The notes: generated by a model not told the origin, from the letters alone. Shown: positions 1 through 8,019, counted from the stretch's first letter. The stretch is 15,333 nt of DNA from Bacteroidales bacterium (GCA_017428285.1 JAFRRE010000154.1:1-15333); one strand, 5' to 3'. Made by a program: numbers and translations.

Positions 1-1133
1 AGCGCCGAGACCAGGAAGATGAAAGCGATGATGCCGACAAGCACCCAACGGGTTTGCGGCACCATAAGGCTGGCGACTGGCACGCCCAACAGCGACTCGA
101 TGACCCCGCTGAAAGCCCAAATCAGCAAGGCCGCCACTGCCAACGAAGCCAACAGGTTCAAGGCTGTCTCCTTGATGAGCATCCAGTAGATGCTTCCCGA
201 GCTGGCGCCGTAGCACTTCCTGACACCCATTTCTTTGGAGCGGCGCACCACATCCGAAACGGCCATCAGCAGGTAGTTGAGCACCGAGACCAAAAGCAGC
301 AAAGCCGCCACCACCGAAAGAATCAACACATAGTTTTTGATAGTAGGCTCATGACGATGCATGGTGGCAAGAGGGGTCAGCGTGTACCAAATCGTGGAGC
401 CGTCACGTTCCAATTCCTCCAAAGGCTGGTGCGCCTCCTGCATCTTACGGATGGCATCTTTCAAGCCGTTGGGATCCACATTGGGCGCCAGCCTGACAAA
501 GCCGCGATAACGGTCGTTGCCCAGCCAGTTGTTGATGCTCCACTCGCCAAACGCAGCGATGGTCGTTACAATGTCGCATTGCACGCTGCCGTTCTTCGGG
601 AAATCCTCAAAAACACCCACCACGGTCAGTCTTGTTTTCGGCCCCCATGCTTCAGTATAGATTTGTTTGCCGATGGCTTCATTCACGCCGCCCAATTTCT
701 CCGCAAAGCTGCGACTGATAGCGATGTCGCCATTGTATTCATGCAAGGCCTGCATCGGGTCGCCCGCGAGGAAATCACGGTTGAAAAAGTCGAAAAAGCA
801 GGTGTCGGCGCCGATACACAGGCCCGTGATGAGGTTGTCGTTTTCATCATAAAGGTTGCCGCTAATCAAATTGGAATAACGCGTAGCGGCTTCCACGCCA
901 GGAACTTCTGCCTTGAAACCCGGCGCAATGCCTCCTGAAGTGCCCCAATAGTCGTCGGGGTCGCCACCCTCTTGGAAGATGATGTTTTCCGTAATCATAT
1001 AGATGCGGTCCACATCCTTGTAGAAACTGTCGTAGGAAAGCTCGAAGCACACCTTGGCAATCAGCACGATGCCAATGGCGAGACCTATGCCTAACGATAG
1101 GATTTTGATGAGTTTGTCGGAGATGCTATTCAT
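1..1133 (-). CDS. FtsX/MacB-like ABC transporter permease, 3' end beyond window
   Basis: My translation from the ATG at 1133 runs about 377 residues without a stop to the left edge, so the C-terminus is missing. It starts MNSISDKLIKILSLG, then a membrane segment at about residues 9-26, then a periplasmic domain of the MacB_PCD type (a typical stretch is DIAISRSFAEKLGG). Two or three hydrophobic segments follow from about residue 270, where the FtsX motif SKEMGVRKCYGAS lies. Permeases of this family have no transport ATPase of their own; they work with an ABC ATPase and usually a HlyD-like adaptor, neither visible here. The gene has its own sigma-54-like promoter (1177-1193) and paired operators (1246-1283), so it is not simply the tail of the upstream tolC-permease transcript. 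The family call is firm; the substrate is unknown. Confidence 0.88.
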   Translation of the reverse strand, partial: MNSISDKLIKILSLGIGLAIGIVLIAKVCFELSYDSFYKDVDRIYMITENIIFQEGGDPDDYWGTSGGIAPGFKAEVPGVEAATRYSNLISGNLYDENDNLITGLCIGADTCFFDFFNRDFLAGDPMQALHEYNGDIAISRSFAEKLGGVNEAIGKQIYTEAWGPKTRLTVVGVFEDFPKNGSVQCDIVTTIAAFGEWSINNWLGNDRYRGFVRLAPNVDPNGLKDAIRKMQEAHQPLEELERDGSTIWYTLTPLATMHRHEPTIKNYVLILSVVAALLLLVSVLNYLLMAVSDVVRRSKEMGVRKCYGASSGSIYWMLIKETALNLLASLAVAALLIWAFSGVIESLLGVPVASLMVPQTRWVLVGIIAFIFLVSA

Positions 1134-1176
1134 GGTTGAAATCTTTAGATTCGACGTAGTCAATTGTTGATTTGCA

Positions 1177-1193
1177 GGCATACATAGTACCAA
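1177..1193 (-). promoter_or_regulatory. Sigma-54-type promoter of the left permease gene
   Basis: On the minus strand the sequence reads TTGGTACTATGTATGCC. It has the GG-N10-GC core of RpoN promoters (consensus TGGCAC-N5-TTGC). It lies about 45 bp upstream of the ATG at 1133. The paired palindromes at 1246-1283 lie 53 bp further upstream, a usual place for an enhancer-binding protein. The identical arrangement before the tolC-like gene makes the call stronger. Confidence 0.68.
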
Positions 1194-1245
1194 ACTTGCA
1201 AGTCAATAATAATCAACAAACTACAAATATAACCATTTTACAAGC

Positions 1246-1283
1246 TGTAAAGTAATTTTACAGTGGTGTAAAGAAACTTTACA
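1246..1283. promoter_or_regulatory. Tandem operator pair TGTAAA-N5-TTTACA
   Basis: Two 17-bp palindromes lie at 1246-1262 (TGTAAA-GTAAT-TTTACA) and 1267-1283 (TGTAAA-GAAAC-TTTACA). Their starts are 21 bp apart, two helical turns, which suits cooperative binding of a dimeric regulator. A further half-site TTTACA lies at 1237-1242. The same pair with the same spacing occurs at 6842-6879. The binding protein is not in the window; an NtrC-family activator is the natural candidate because a sigma-54-like promoter lies 53 bp downstream. Confidence 0.72.
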
Positions 1284-1306
1284 GTACAGATTCATCGTGC
1301 CAAATT

Positions 1307-1353
1307 GAGTTTTTTCCAAAACCAATCAATTTTGGCAACTTTGGAAAAAACTC
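1307..1353. repeat. Hairpin repeat, left copy, downstream of the ATPase gene
   Basis: Left arm GAGTTTTTTCCAAA (1307-1320) pairs with TTTGGAAAAAACTC (1340-1353): 14 bp, 19-nt loop. It begins 42 bp after the ATPase stop codon and may terminate that transcript. It is nearly the same sequence as the hairpin at 2874-2926 on the other side of the ATPase gene. Confidence 0.75.
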
Positions 1354-1395
1354 GATGCGTTTTCATGAAGTTTCAAAAAAGAGAATGGATTATCT

Positions 1396-2820
1396 TTACA
1401 AAAACAGGTCGTCCATTGTTAATGTGGCGACAAAAGTGGAAGAATGAATGCCATTCTTAAGGCCATAGGTCGTTACAAGTGTTGGCCACAAAGCCTCCTT
1501 AACTCCCGTTTCCGTGCGGAACTTTGCGACCCTACTGCGCAATTTTTCGTCTTCCTCCTTATTCAACATGTATTCCGCCTCGCTAAATTTCATCTCAAAA
1601 ATGTTGATGATTCCGTCCGCGCGTTCCAAAACCATGTCTATCTGTGCCTTGGGGTTTATGCTCTTGCTTCGCCATGAGTAGAACTTGGTGGAGATACGAT
1701 CAATCCGCAATGCTTGTTTGATTTGGGCAACGTGTGCCATGCACAACCGCTCAAAGCTCAAACCAAGCCAGATGTTCACTTCCAATGTCCCGATATGGTT
1801 GCTCCAATAGCCAGTTTCAGTCTCGGCTTTGGCGACAAACGTCAGGTAAAACAGCGAATAGAAATCCGTCAATTGATAGATGGCTGAGTTCTTCTTTACA
1901 TTTTTCTCCCTCACCACACATTTGCGGATAATGTCGCAATTGACAAGGTCTTCCAACTTCTTGCTCAAAGAGCCGCTCGAGTCTTTGCCTAGCACCCTGC
2001 TCAATTCATTACGTGTCAATCCCGAACGCACTTTCGAGAGTGCCGAAACGATGGCGGTATATGAGTCGGGTGACTTGAACAATGTTCTGTAAAGCCGCTT
2101 GTATTCCCTTCGCAGTTCCTCGTCCTCGCTGAAGAACAAACGGTCGATGTTTATGGCAAAGCTTTCTTCCCGATTGAGCAGACTCAGGTAGTAAGGTATG
2201 CCACCGAGAGCCATATAAGCCTGCATTACAGATAATCGTTCCCATTTGAAGCCTCGACTTTTCAAATAGCGTTCTGTTTCGCGCAATGTGAAAGGTCTCA
2301 AGTGCATCTCGTGGGTGATTCGGTCGTGCAAACCGCCTTTGTCATCCACAATATGGCGAATCATCCATGAAGTGGCCGAGCCGCACACAATCAGCGTCAG
2401 GTTGTCTTGAAGCGAGGCCCAACTGTTCCAAAAATAACCCAATGCCCTAATAAAGCCCGAGCGTTGCGTATCCATAGAAGGCAATTCATCGAAAAAAACG
2501 ATGCAGCGTTGCTTCAGCACGACTTTCTTCTTCAAAAACACTTTCAGAACCCGAAACGCCTCCATCCACGTCTTCGGCTTTTCAACCAACTCGCCGCTGT
2601 ACTCCTGCACGGCATCGATGAACGCCTCCATCTGCTCATCCATGGAGCCGTCAAGGACACCTGTCATGGAAAAAACCATCTTCCCAGCAAACAATCGATT
2701 GACAAGAAACGTCTTTCCGACTCTTCTTCTTCCATAAATCGCGACAAACTCAGGCCGCTCTGATTTGGTGTACTCTTTTAGCAACTTGATTTCCTGTTCT
2801 CTACCTATCAGCTTATCCAT
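1396..2820 (-). CDS. AAA ATPase with C-terminal nuclease-like region (DUF234-type)
   Basis: This 474-residue protein has a Walker A loop GRRRVGKT (30-37), a Walker B strand IVFFDELPSMD (107-117) and a sensor-like CGSATSWM (146-153), the pattern of the archaeal-type STAND-related ATPases abundant in Bacteroidota. A winged-helix-like stretch (about 255-310) follows. The C-terminal part has E357, AQIDMV (D395) and FEMK (E409, K411), which fits a PD-(D/E)XK nuclease fold as in DUF234 proteins. The length is normal for the family and it looks intact. The role of this family is poorly known. It has its own TACCTTTG promoter, lies between the two permease genes, and is bracketed by near-identical hairpins, so it looks like a later arrival in the export locus. 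No transposase is linked to it. Confidence 0.86.
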   Translation of the reverse strand: MDKLIGREQEIKLLKEYTKSERPEFVAIYGRRRVGKTFLVNRLFAGKMVFSMTGVLDGSMDEQMEAFIDAVQEYSGELVEKPKTWMEAFRVLKVFLKKKVVLKQRCIVFFDELPSMDTQRSGFIRALGYFWNSWASLQDNLTLIVCGSATSWMIRHIVDDKGGLHDRITHEMHLRPFTLRETERYLKSRGFKWERLSVMQAYMALGGIPYYLSLLNREESFAINIDRLFFSEDEELRREYKRLYRTLFKSPDSYTAIVSALSKVRSGLTRNELSRVLGKDSSGSLSKKLEDLVNCDIIRKCVVREKNVKKNSAIYQLTDFYSLFYLTFVAKAETETGYWSNHIGTLEVNIWLGLSFERLCMAHVAQIKQALRIDRISTKFYSWRSKSINPKAQIDMVLERADGIINIFEMKFSEAEYMLNKEEDEKLRSRVAKFRTETGVKEALWPTLVTTYGLKNGIHSSTFVATLTMDDLFL

Positions 2821-2845
2821 AATAGTCCTTTGTTGTTTTCACGAA

Positions 2846-2853
2846 CAAAGGTA
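2846..2853 (-). promoter_or_regulatory. Bacteroidota -7 promoter box of the ATPase gene
   Basis: The minus strand reads TACCTTTG, a full match to the TAnnTTTG -7 box, 25 bp upstream of the ATG at 2820. No convincing -33 TTTG is seen at the usual spacing. The box shows that the ATPase gene can be expressed independently of the permease upstream. Confidence 0.6.
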
Positions 2854-2873
2854 TGAAAATTCCTAGAAACAGA

Positions 2874-2926
2874 ACTGAGTTTTTTCCAAAATCATCATTT
2901 TTTTGCAATTTTGGAAAAAACTCAGT
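2874..2926. terminator. 18-bp perfect hairpin after the permease gene; repeat of 1307-1353
   Basis: Arms at 2874-2891 and 2909-2926 are perfectly complementary over 18 bp, with a 17-nt loop. The stem contains runs of T and A. It begins 6 bp after the stop codon of the permease at 2933-5269, so it probably terminates or protects that transcript. The same stem core (GAGTTTTTTCCAAAA and its complement) recurs downstream of the ATPase gene. Confidence 0.7.
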
Positions 2927-2932
2927 GTTTTT

Positions 2933-5269
2933 CTACTCTTTCTTCAGTGCCCTCACCGGATTCACCCGCGCCACCGAGACGATTTGCCAAAGCACCGAAC
3001 CGATGGCAATCACAAACGACAGCGCCACCGTGACCACGAAAATCCACGGGTGCAAGTCGATACGGTAGGCGAAGTCTTCCAAGTAACGCTTGCAGAACCA
3101 CACCGCTACAGGAATGGCAATCACGTTGGCAATCAATATCATAATAATGTATTCCTTCAGGTTGCGTCGGATTTCGCTCTGCATTGTGCCGCCAAACACT
3201 TTGCGGATGGCGATGGTCTTCTCGCGCTCGGAAGCAAAATGCGTGCTCATGGCCACGAGGCCAAGCAGCGAAAGGACGACCGAAATCGCCATAATCAGTT
3301 CGATGAGCCGCATCTGACGGCGTTGCTTGTCGTATTGCTTGGCAATCACGTTCTCCACAAAATCGTTGTAATCAGGCTCTAAATAGGCGCCAAACACCTT
3401 CTCGCAGTGTTTCTTATAAACAGCATCAATGGCGCGTTTTGCCTCGCGATGGTCGCCAACGACATCAATCAACAGATGGGAATCAGGTTTCCAACCGCCG
3501 TTGCCAAAGACGATTACATAGTCTTCATCGGTCACATGCAGGGCATCCTGCATCGAGAAATCGGCGAGCACACCGCATACTGGCATACCCATACAACGTT
3601 TCTGCCACATCACAATACTGTCGAAGTTGTTCTCGCCATAGGGCAAGCCCGTCACGCCCGCCGCGGTCGTCTCCGTAATCCAGAAACTACGGGCATCTGC
3701 GTCCAAAAAACGCTCCTTTACCTCAAAACCCAACATTCGGAAAGCCGCCGTATCGCAGGAGAGCAAAGGCACCATAGCCGTTTTCTCTGGGTCGTGGAGC
3801 TTCTTCAAACCGAGTGTCATGCTCCTCACTCCGGGAACGGCATTTGCCGATGCCAAATCCTTCACACAAGGCAAAGCCCTCAACTCTTCCACAAGGGCTT
3901 CCTTTTCAGCCGTGTAGTCGAGGTCGGAGCCTAAGAAAAATAGGTTCTCCACATTCAATCCTGTCGAGCGTTCATCCATGTGGTGCATTTGAAGTTCCAT
4001 CGTCAACACAAGAGCGATGAGCAAGATGGCGATAACGTTTTGCACCACGATGAACACCTTCGAGAGCACGGTACGATTGCGGAAACGGAAAGTGCCACGC
4101 ACCACGTCAATAGGCTGGGCTTTGGAGATGATGGCGGCTGGTAAGATGCCAGCCAGCAACGACACAACTATCACCATCAGGAGATAGGCAGCGAGGTAAG
4201 GCAAAGCAAAGGATATGGTAATCGCCACATCTGACTGCAACAGTCGATTGACCGTCGGGACAATGGCATGGGCTATTGCCAACCCGACGACGAAACTAAA
4301 CAAGGTAAAGACAAAGGCCTCGCCAAGGAATTTCCAAACGATGTCGGACTTCTGCGCCCCGAGCAGCCGTCGCGAAGCCATCTCCTTGGCACGTTTTCCG
4401 ACCAACGCGACATTCAGGTTGATGTAATTCAGCAAGGCCGAAATGAGCAGCAACAATCCGATGATGATCATCGTGCGAAGCATGGAACGGTCGCCTTTGT
4501 TCAGACCTGTGTAAACCGAGGCGTAGAACAACTCATCGAAACGCACCATCATAAGTCCATCCCAACTCGGACTATTCTCAAACTGCACGTCACAGAGAGC
4601 CTGCAATTTCGAGGCCAGCTCTTCTTGATCCACATCGGGTCGCACCTTAATGAAAGTGCCAATGTTAGCCCAATGGTTGAAAGGATTTTCGCGATAACTC
4701 TGGATTGCATACGACTGCCCGTGTTCATAATTAAACATCACATCGATATCGGGAAGCAACGAGCTGCCTTTGTCGGCAATGACACCTACAATGTGCAATG
4801 TGTCGTCTTGAATGATCAATGGTCGTTCAGCAGACGCTTCATTCAGTTTTTTGGCCAACTTTTCTGAGATGAATGCTGCATTGCGTTCCGAAAGCATTTC
4901 AGGACTGCCATCCTTGAACACAACAGGAAAGATGCTGAAGAAATCCACGTCGCAGACAAGCATATTGCCCACAAAGTTTTGTTCACCAAAGTGAATCAAT
5001 TGGTCTTGCACGAACTGGAAATGCGACACGGTTTCCACCTCGGGCAGTTTGCCGTCGATGACTTCTTTCATTCCGTAACAATTCAGGAAACTTTCACTTT
5101 CGCCTACGGCATAAATCCGCTCACGGTCGGGGTTCTCGCGCGTCACGGCGTATTGCTGCACCACATAGCAGAAGCTGATGATGACGAAGGCCAAGGCCAC
5201 ACTCAGCCCCACGAACTCAATGACAGTGTAGAGCTTGTTGTGGGACAGGAATTTCAGGTAGGATTTCAT
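2933..5269 (-). CDS. FtsX/MacB-like ABC transporter permease, full length
   Basis: At 778 residues this has the usual length of the Bacteroidota double-FtsX permeases. After a short cytoplasmic start (MKSYLKFLSHNKLYT) comes a membrane segment (about 15-37) and a MacB_PCD periplasmic domain with PLIIQDDTLHIVGVIAD. The first FtsX domain follows, with ALLNYINLNVALVGKRAKEM and several helices, then a second periplasmic region and a C-terminal FtsX domain with REKTIAIRKVFGG, ending VNPVRALKKE. It lies 76 bp downstream of the tolC-like gene on the same strand with no promoter seen between, so the two are probably one operon. It likely passes a substrate or mechanical force to the TolC-like channel. 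The partner ATPase and adaptor are outside the window; the neighbouring DUF234-type ATPase is not an ABC ATPase. Confidence 0.92.
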   Translation of the reverse strand: MKSYLKFLSHNKLYTVIEFVGLSVALAFVIISFCYVVQQYAVTRENPDRERIYAVGESESFLNCYGMKEVIDGKLPEVETVSHFQFVQDQLIHFGEQNFVGNMLVCDVDFFSIFPVVFKDGSPEMLSERNAAFISEKLAKKLNEASAERPLIIQDDTLHIVGVIADKGSSLLPDIDVMFNYEHGQSYAIQSYRENPFNHWANIGTFIKVRPDVDQEELASKLQALCDVQFENSPSWDGLMMVRFDELFYASVYTGLNKGDRSMLRTMIIIGLLLLISALLNYINLNVALVGKRAKEMASRRLLGAQKSDIVWKFLGEAFVFTLFSFVVGLAIAHAIVPTVNRLLQSDVAITISFALPYLAAYLLMVIVVSLLAGILPAAIISKAQPIDVVRGTFRFRNRTVLSKVFIVVQNVIAILLIALVLTMELQMHHMDERSTGLNVENLFFLGSDLDYTAEKEALVEELRALPCVKDLASANAVPGVRSMTLGLKKLHDPEKTAMVPLLSCDTAAFRMLGFEVKERFLDADARSFWITETTAAGVTGLPYGENNFDSIVMWQKRCMGMPVCGVLADFSMQDALHVTDEDYVIVFGNGGWKPDSHLLIDVVGDHREAKRAIDAVYKKHCEKVFGAYLEPDYNDFVENVIAKQYDKQRRQMRLIELIMAISVVLSLLGLVAMSTHFASEREKTIAIRKVFGGTMQSEIRRNLKEYIIMILIANVIAIPVAVWFCKRYLEDFAYRIDLHPWIFVVTVALSFVIAIGSVLWQIVSVARVNPVRALKKE

Positions 5270-5345
5270 ATTGTTGATTGTAGATTGTTTAACTGTTTAA
5301 TTGTTGAGATTCCGGTTGGAGAGTTCTTATGATTTCCGCTTAGCC

Positions 5346-6743
5346 TCATTGTTCCAAATACGATGTCCCGCCATAGTAATTAACCACACTATTCTTAATA
5401 TAGTATTGAAGCCTGGCGTTCAATTGTTCCGCGAGGGCGTTGAGATAGTTGTTTGAAGCCGTCTGGTACTCGATAGATGAAATCAATCCCTGCTCGAAGC
5501 GTTTGGTATTCAGTGTGAAGGCCTCTTGCTGCAATTCAGCGCGGGTGTCGGCTTGGCGCAGGGCATCGGCGCTGCCGTCGCGGTCGGCGATGGCGCGGAG
5601 TACCTCGGCCTCCACCGTTTGAAGCGTCTGCTCATAATCGGCTTGGGCGCGGTCGTAGGCATTCTTCCGCTTTGCGATGTTGGAATGCTTCGAGAGGCGG
5701 TCGAAGATGGGGATGCTCAACGAGAGTTGCACATACTCGCCGCCGTTGTTCTTCAACTGCTCGAGATACGGCGTGGGCACATAGCCCTCCATGCCCGGGT
5801 AGGTGAAGTAACTCGACGACCAGCCGCCATAAAGCGAGAGTCGGGGCAACAACTGCCAGCGGGCCGTCTTTAATGCGAGGCGGGCGTTTTTCATCGTGCC
5901 TTCAGCCAAAACAACGGCAGGCATGTTGGTTTTGGCGAATTCCACCATTTGAGTAATTTCATCCGTTCGGCTGCCACGGTGTGACAGCCCTACAGCCGTT
6001 TCGTTTGTAGGGCTGTCGCATTGCGGCAGCCGCGAAAACGATTCATCAATTTTCAACAGTTTTTCAATCGGCCAAAACATCACATCCTTCAGGGTGACCA
6101 TGGCATTATTGAGGTTGTTCCGACAGGTGGTCAGTTGGTACTGCCGCTCGGCGAGGTCGCTCTGCATCTGCACCACATCTGCGTGGGATTTCTGTCCCAG
6201 TTGTTCCTGCCTTGTGGCGAGTTGCACGGCTTTTTCCGCTGTGGCCACCTGCGCTTGTAAGGCTTTCTCTAGTTCAGTGTAGTAAAGCACGTTGCAGTAC
6301 GCCTCCATGGTAGCCAGGCAGATCTGGTCTTCGGTTTGTTGCTCCTTGGTCAAACCCATCAGTTGGGCCGTCTTGGTGATTTTCAGGTTGTTGACCGCCT
6401 GGAATCCGTTGAAGAGGTTGATGCCAGCCGAGAGACTATAGCCATTGTGGAACGAGGTCGTTCGGATATAGGTGTTGGTCTCGGGGTCGATGCTACGGCC
6501 GAAGTTGGAATAGGCATAGGTATTACCATCAATTGTGGGCGTAAAGGCAGCAAGGATGGCGTCGCGCCGGTCGATCTGGGCATCGCGGTTGTCGGCTTGG
6601 GCGATACGTATCTTGGTGGAATGCTCCACGGCGTAGCGCATACAATCTTTTAGATTCATTGTGACGGTGTCCTGGGCCTTGACAGCTGTCAAGGCACCAA
6701 GGAACGCAACCGTCAATGAAAGAAACTGTTTACTAGTCATCAT
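5346..6743 (-). CDS. TolC-family outer-membrane efflux protein
   Basis: 465 residues, the normal length for OEP/TolC channels. It has a signal peptide (MMTSKQFLSLTVAFLGALTAVKAQ) and then the family start MNLKDCMRYAVEHSTKIRIAQAD. Two OEP repeats follow: the first has SLSAGINLFNGFQ at about 106-118, the second YVQLSLSIPIFDRLSKHSN at about 336-354. Both carry the long alternating helices typical of the periplasmic barrel. It forms the outer-membrane exit of a tripartite export system and is first in the operon with the permease at 2933-5269. A sigma-54-like promoter (6774-6789) and an operator pair (6842-6879) precede it. A stretch at about 238-259 comes from a GTAG-headed inverted repeat pair (5968-6032) and is probably an in-frame insertion. 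MMTSK offers two start codons, 6743 or 6740. Confidence 0.93.
   Translation of the reverse strand: MMTSKQFLSLTVAFLGALTAVKAQDTVTMNLKDCMRYAVEHSTKIRIAQADNRDAQIDRRDAILAAFTPTIDGNTYAYSNFGRSIDPETNTYIRTTSFHNGYSLSAGINLFNGFQAVNNLKITKTAQLMGLTKEQQTEDQICLATMEAYCNVLYYTELEKALQAQVATAEKAVQLATRQEQLGQKSHADVVQMQSDLAERQYQLTTCRNNLNNAMVTLKDVMFWPIEKLLKIDESFSRLPQCDSPTNETAVGLSHRGSRTDEITQMVEFAKTNMPAVVLAEGTMKNARLALKTARWQLLPRLSLYGGWSSSYFTYPGMEGYVPTPYLEQLKNNGGEYVQLSLSIPIFDRLSKHSNIAKRKNAYDRAQADYEQTLQTVEAEVLRAIADRDGSADALRQADTRAELQQEAFTLNTKRFEQGLISSIEYQTASNNYLNALAEQLNARLQYYIKNSVVNYYGGTSYLEQ
5968..6032. repeat. REP-like inverted pair (BIME-like) inside the tolC-like gene
   Basis: The arms at 5968-5994 and 6006-6032 are complementary apart from a few central bases, separated by 11 nt. 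Read outward from the centre, each arm is TGTAGGGCTGTC followed by a segment ending GGCAGCC. That gives a GTAG head followed by an imperfect palindrome (GGCTG...CAGCC), the hallmark of REP sequences moved by RAYT (TnpA_REP) enzymes. Two facing REPs form a BIME. The sequence is read through in frame in the tolC-like protein. No RAYT gene is in the window. Confidence 0.65.
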
Positions 6744-6773
6744 AACACTTATTTTACTGATGCCTAATGGATT

Positions 6774-6789
6774 ACATTTGACGTGCCAA
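6774..6789 (-). promoter_or_regulatory. Sigma-54-type promoter of the tolC-permease operon
   Basis: The minus strand reads TTGGCACG-TCAA-ATGT. The -24 element is a perfect RpoN match. The -12 element is one base off the GC core (GT). It lies about 30 bp upstream of the ATG, and the operator pair lies 53 bp further upstream, the same geometry as at the left permease gene. Confidence 0.65.
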
Positions 6790-6841
6790 AAATTTAACTA
6801 TCTATAAATCAAATATTTAATATTTAATACCAGCGACTGAC

Positions 6842-6879
6842 TGTAACGTTTTTTTACAACGGTGTAAAGAATTTTTACA
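6842..6879. promoter_or_regulatory. Tandem operator pair upstream of the tolC-like gene
   Basis: Two 17-bp sites at 6842-6858 (TGTAAC-GTTTT-TTTACA) and 6863-6879 (TGTAAA-GAATT-TTTACA) start 21 bp apart. Spacing, consensus and 53-bp distance to the -24 box are identical to the pair at 1246-1283, so one regulator probably controls both promoters. The rest of the 6744-7020 gap holds this control region and, on the other strand, the Rpn gene promoter. Confidence 0.72.
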
Positions 6880-6968
6880 GTATCACAGATCGATGTGTGT
6901 CCGCGACATCATGTTCAACGGTGTTTATTTTATTAATATGAAGATTTTAAAAATATTTCATCAATTTC

Positions 6969-7000
6969 TTGCATGATGTAAATTAATTTCCATACCTTTG
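6969..7000 (+). promoter_or_regulatory. Bacteroidota -33/-7 promoter of the Rpn nuclease gene
   Basis: TTG at 6969-6971 and TACCTTTG at 6993-7000 are 21 bp apart, matching the -33 / TAnnTTTG (-7) pattern. The ATG at 7021 follows 20 bp later, through an A/T-rich leader without a Shine-Dalgarno sequence. Confidence 0.7.
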
Positions 7001-7020
7001 CAGCGAATAATTAATTTACT

Positions 7021-8019
7021 ATGAAGTATTGCGACCCCCGTTATGATGTAACCTTTAAGAAGGTGTTCGCCCAGCACAAGGAACTGATGGTTAGTTTTTT
7101 GAACGCGTTGCTTCCGCTAGTGGGCGATCGGCAGATAGAAGCAATTGAATATCTCACTCCGGAGATGATTCCCGAGGTGCCCAATGTGAAGTTTTCCGTC
7201 GTGGACGTGCAATGCACCGACAAGGCAGGGCGCAAGTTTCTGGTGGAGATGCAGATGGTCTGGAGCGACGAGTTCCAGTCGCGCGTCCTGTTCAATGCCT
7301 CAAAGGCCTACGTCTCACAACTGGAGAAAGGGAAAGGCTACAAGCTGCTTCAGCCGGTCTATTCGCTTAACATCGTCAACGACATCTTCGAGACGGACTT
7401 GCCAGCGGATGAGTATTACCATTATTACCAGCTGGTGCATGAACGTCATTCGGAAAAGGTCATCAAGGGCCTGCATATCGCCTTCGTCGAGCTGCCCAAG
7501 TTCAAGCCGAGGAGTGCGACAGAGAAACAGATGCTCAACCTATGGCTACGTTTTCTCACCGAGATCAACGAGGGCACGAAGGAGGTACCTAAGGAGTTGT
7601 TGGATAACCCGTTGACCCTCAAAGCGGTGAAGCTGATGGAGGAGTCTGGGATGAGCGACAGTGAGCGCTACATGTATGAGAAGAACCTGGACAATGTGCG
7701 CATTGAGCAGGCCTTGATGCGGGAATCAAAAGAAAAGGGTCTGGCCGAAGGCGAAAGGATCGGCAGGGTTAAAGGGGAAAAGATTGGTCTGGAAAAAGGG
7801 AAAGAGATCGGTCTGGCCGAAGGGAAAGAGATTGGCCTGGCAGAAGGGAAAGAGATTGGCCTGGCAGAAGGGAAAGAGATTGGCCTAGCCAAAGGAAAAG
7901 AGATCGGTCTTGCCGAAGGTCTTGAACAGGGCCGGGTCATCGAACGGGAAATGCTTGTTGATCGCATGATGGAGGCTGGTATTGAACCAACGATGATTGA
8001 TAGAATTGTCCATCGTTAG
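7021..8019 (+). CDS. Rpn-family recombination-promoting nuclease (PDDEXK_2)
   Basis: 332 residues. The N-terminus MKYCDPRYDVTFKKVFAQHKE is the classic start of this family in Bacteroidota. The putative catalytic core is D62 (VVDVQC) with E76-x-Q78 (VEMQM), the D...ExQ pattern of the PDDEXK_2 fold; members are DNA nucleases linked to recombination and genome mobility. From about residue 240 the protein becomes a tail of 8-residue units of the type GLAEGKEI, probably a long charged helix, then ends MLVDRMMEAGIEPTMIDRIVHR. Length and core look intact. It has its own promoter and stands just left of the repeat-delimited array; whether it has any part in the array is unknown. Confidence 0.9.
   Translation: MKYCDPRYDVTFKKVFAQHKELMVSFLNALLPLVGDRQIEAIEYLTPEMIPEVPNVKFSVVDVQCTDKAGRKFLVEMQMVWSDEFQSRVLFNASKAYVSQLEKGKGYKLLQPVYSLNIVNDIFETDLPADEYYHYYQLVHERHSEKVIKGLHIAFVELPKFKPRSATEKQMLNLWLRFLTEINEGTKEVPKELLDNPLTLKAVKLMEESGMSDSERYMYEKNLDNVRIEQALMRESKEKGLAEGERIGRVKGEKIGLEKGKEIGLAEGKEIGLAEGKEIGLAEGKEIGLAKGKEIGLAEGLEQGRVIEREMLVDRMMEAGIEPTMIDRIVHR
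7741..7926 (+). repeat. 24-bp tandem repeat in the Rpn gene tail
   Basis: About seven units of a 24-bp sequence (core GGGAAAGAGATTGGCCTGGC) encode GLAEGKEI-type octads. The central units are identical or nearly so, suggesting recent slippage, while the outer units have diverged. The unit is a multiple of three, so copy number can change without breaking the frame. Confidence 0.85.

Noticed and set aside
54..938. 294-codon plus-strand open frame
   Set aside because: It is antisense to the left permease gene, which has a clear FtsX/MacB translation; the plus-strand product is rich in H, Q and R and resembles nothing.
2933..5269. Calling the permease macB
   Set aside because: MacB has an N-terminal ABC ATPase domain; this protein begins directly with a membrane helix, so only the permease/periplasmic part is MacB-like.
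7668..7967. Minus-strand frame of repeated SFPSARPI units
   Set aside because: It is the complement of the GLAEGKEI repeats of the Rpn gene.
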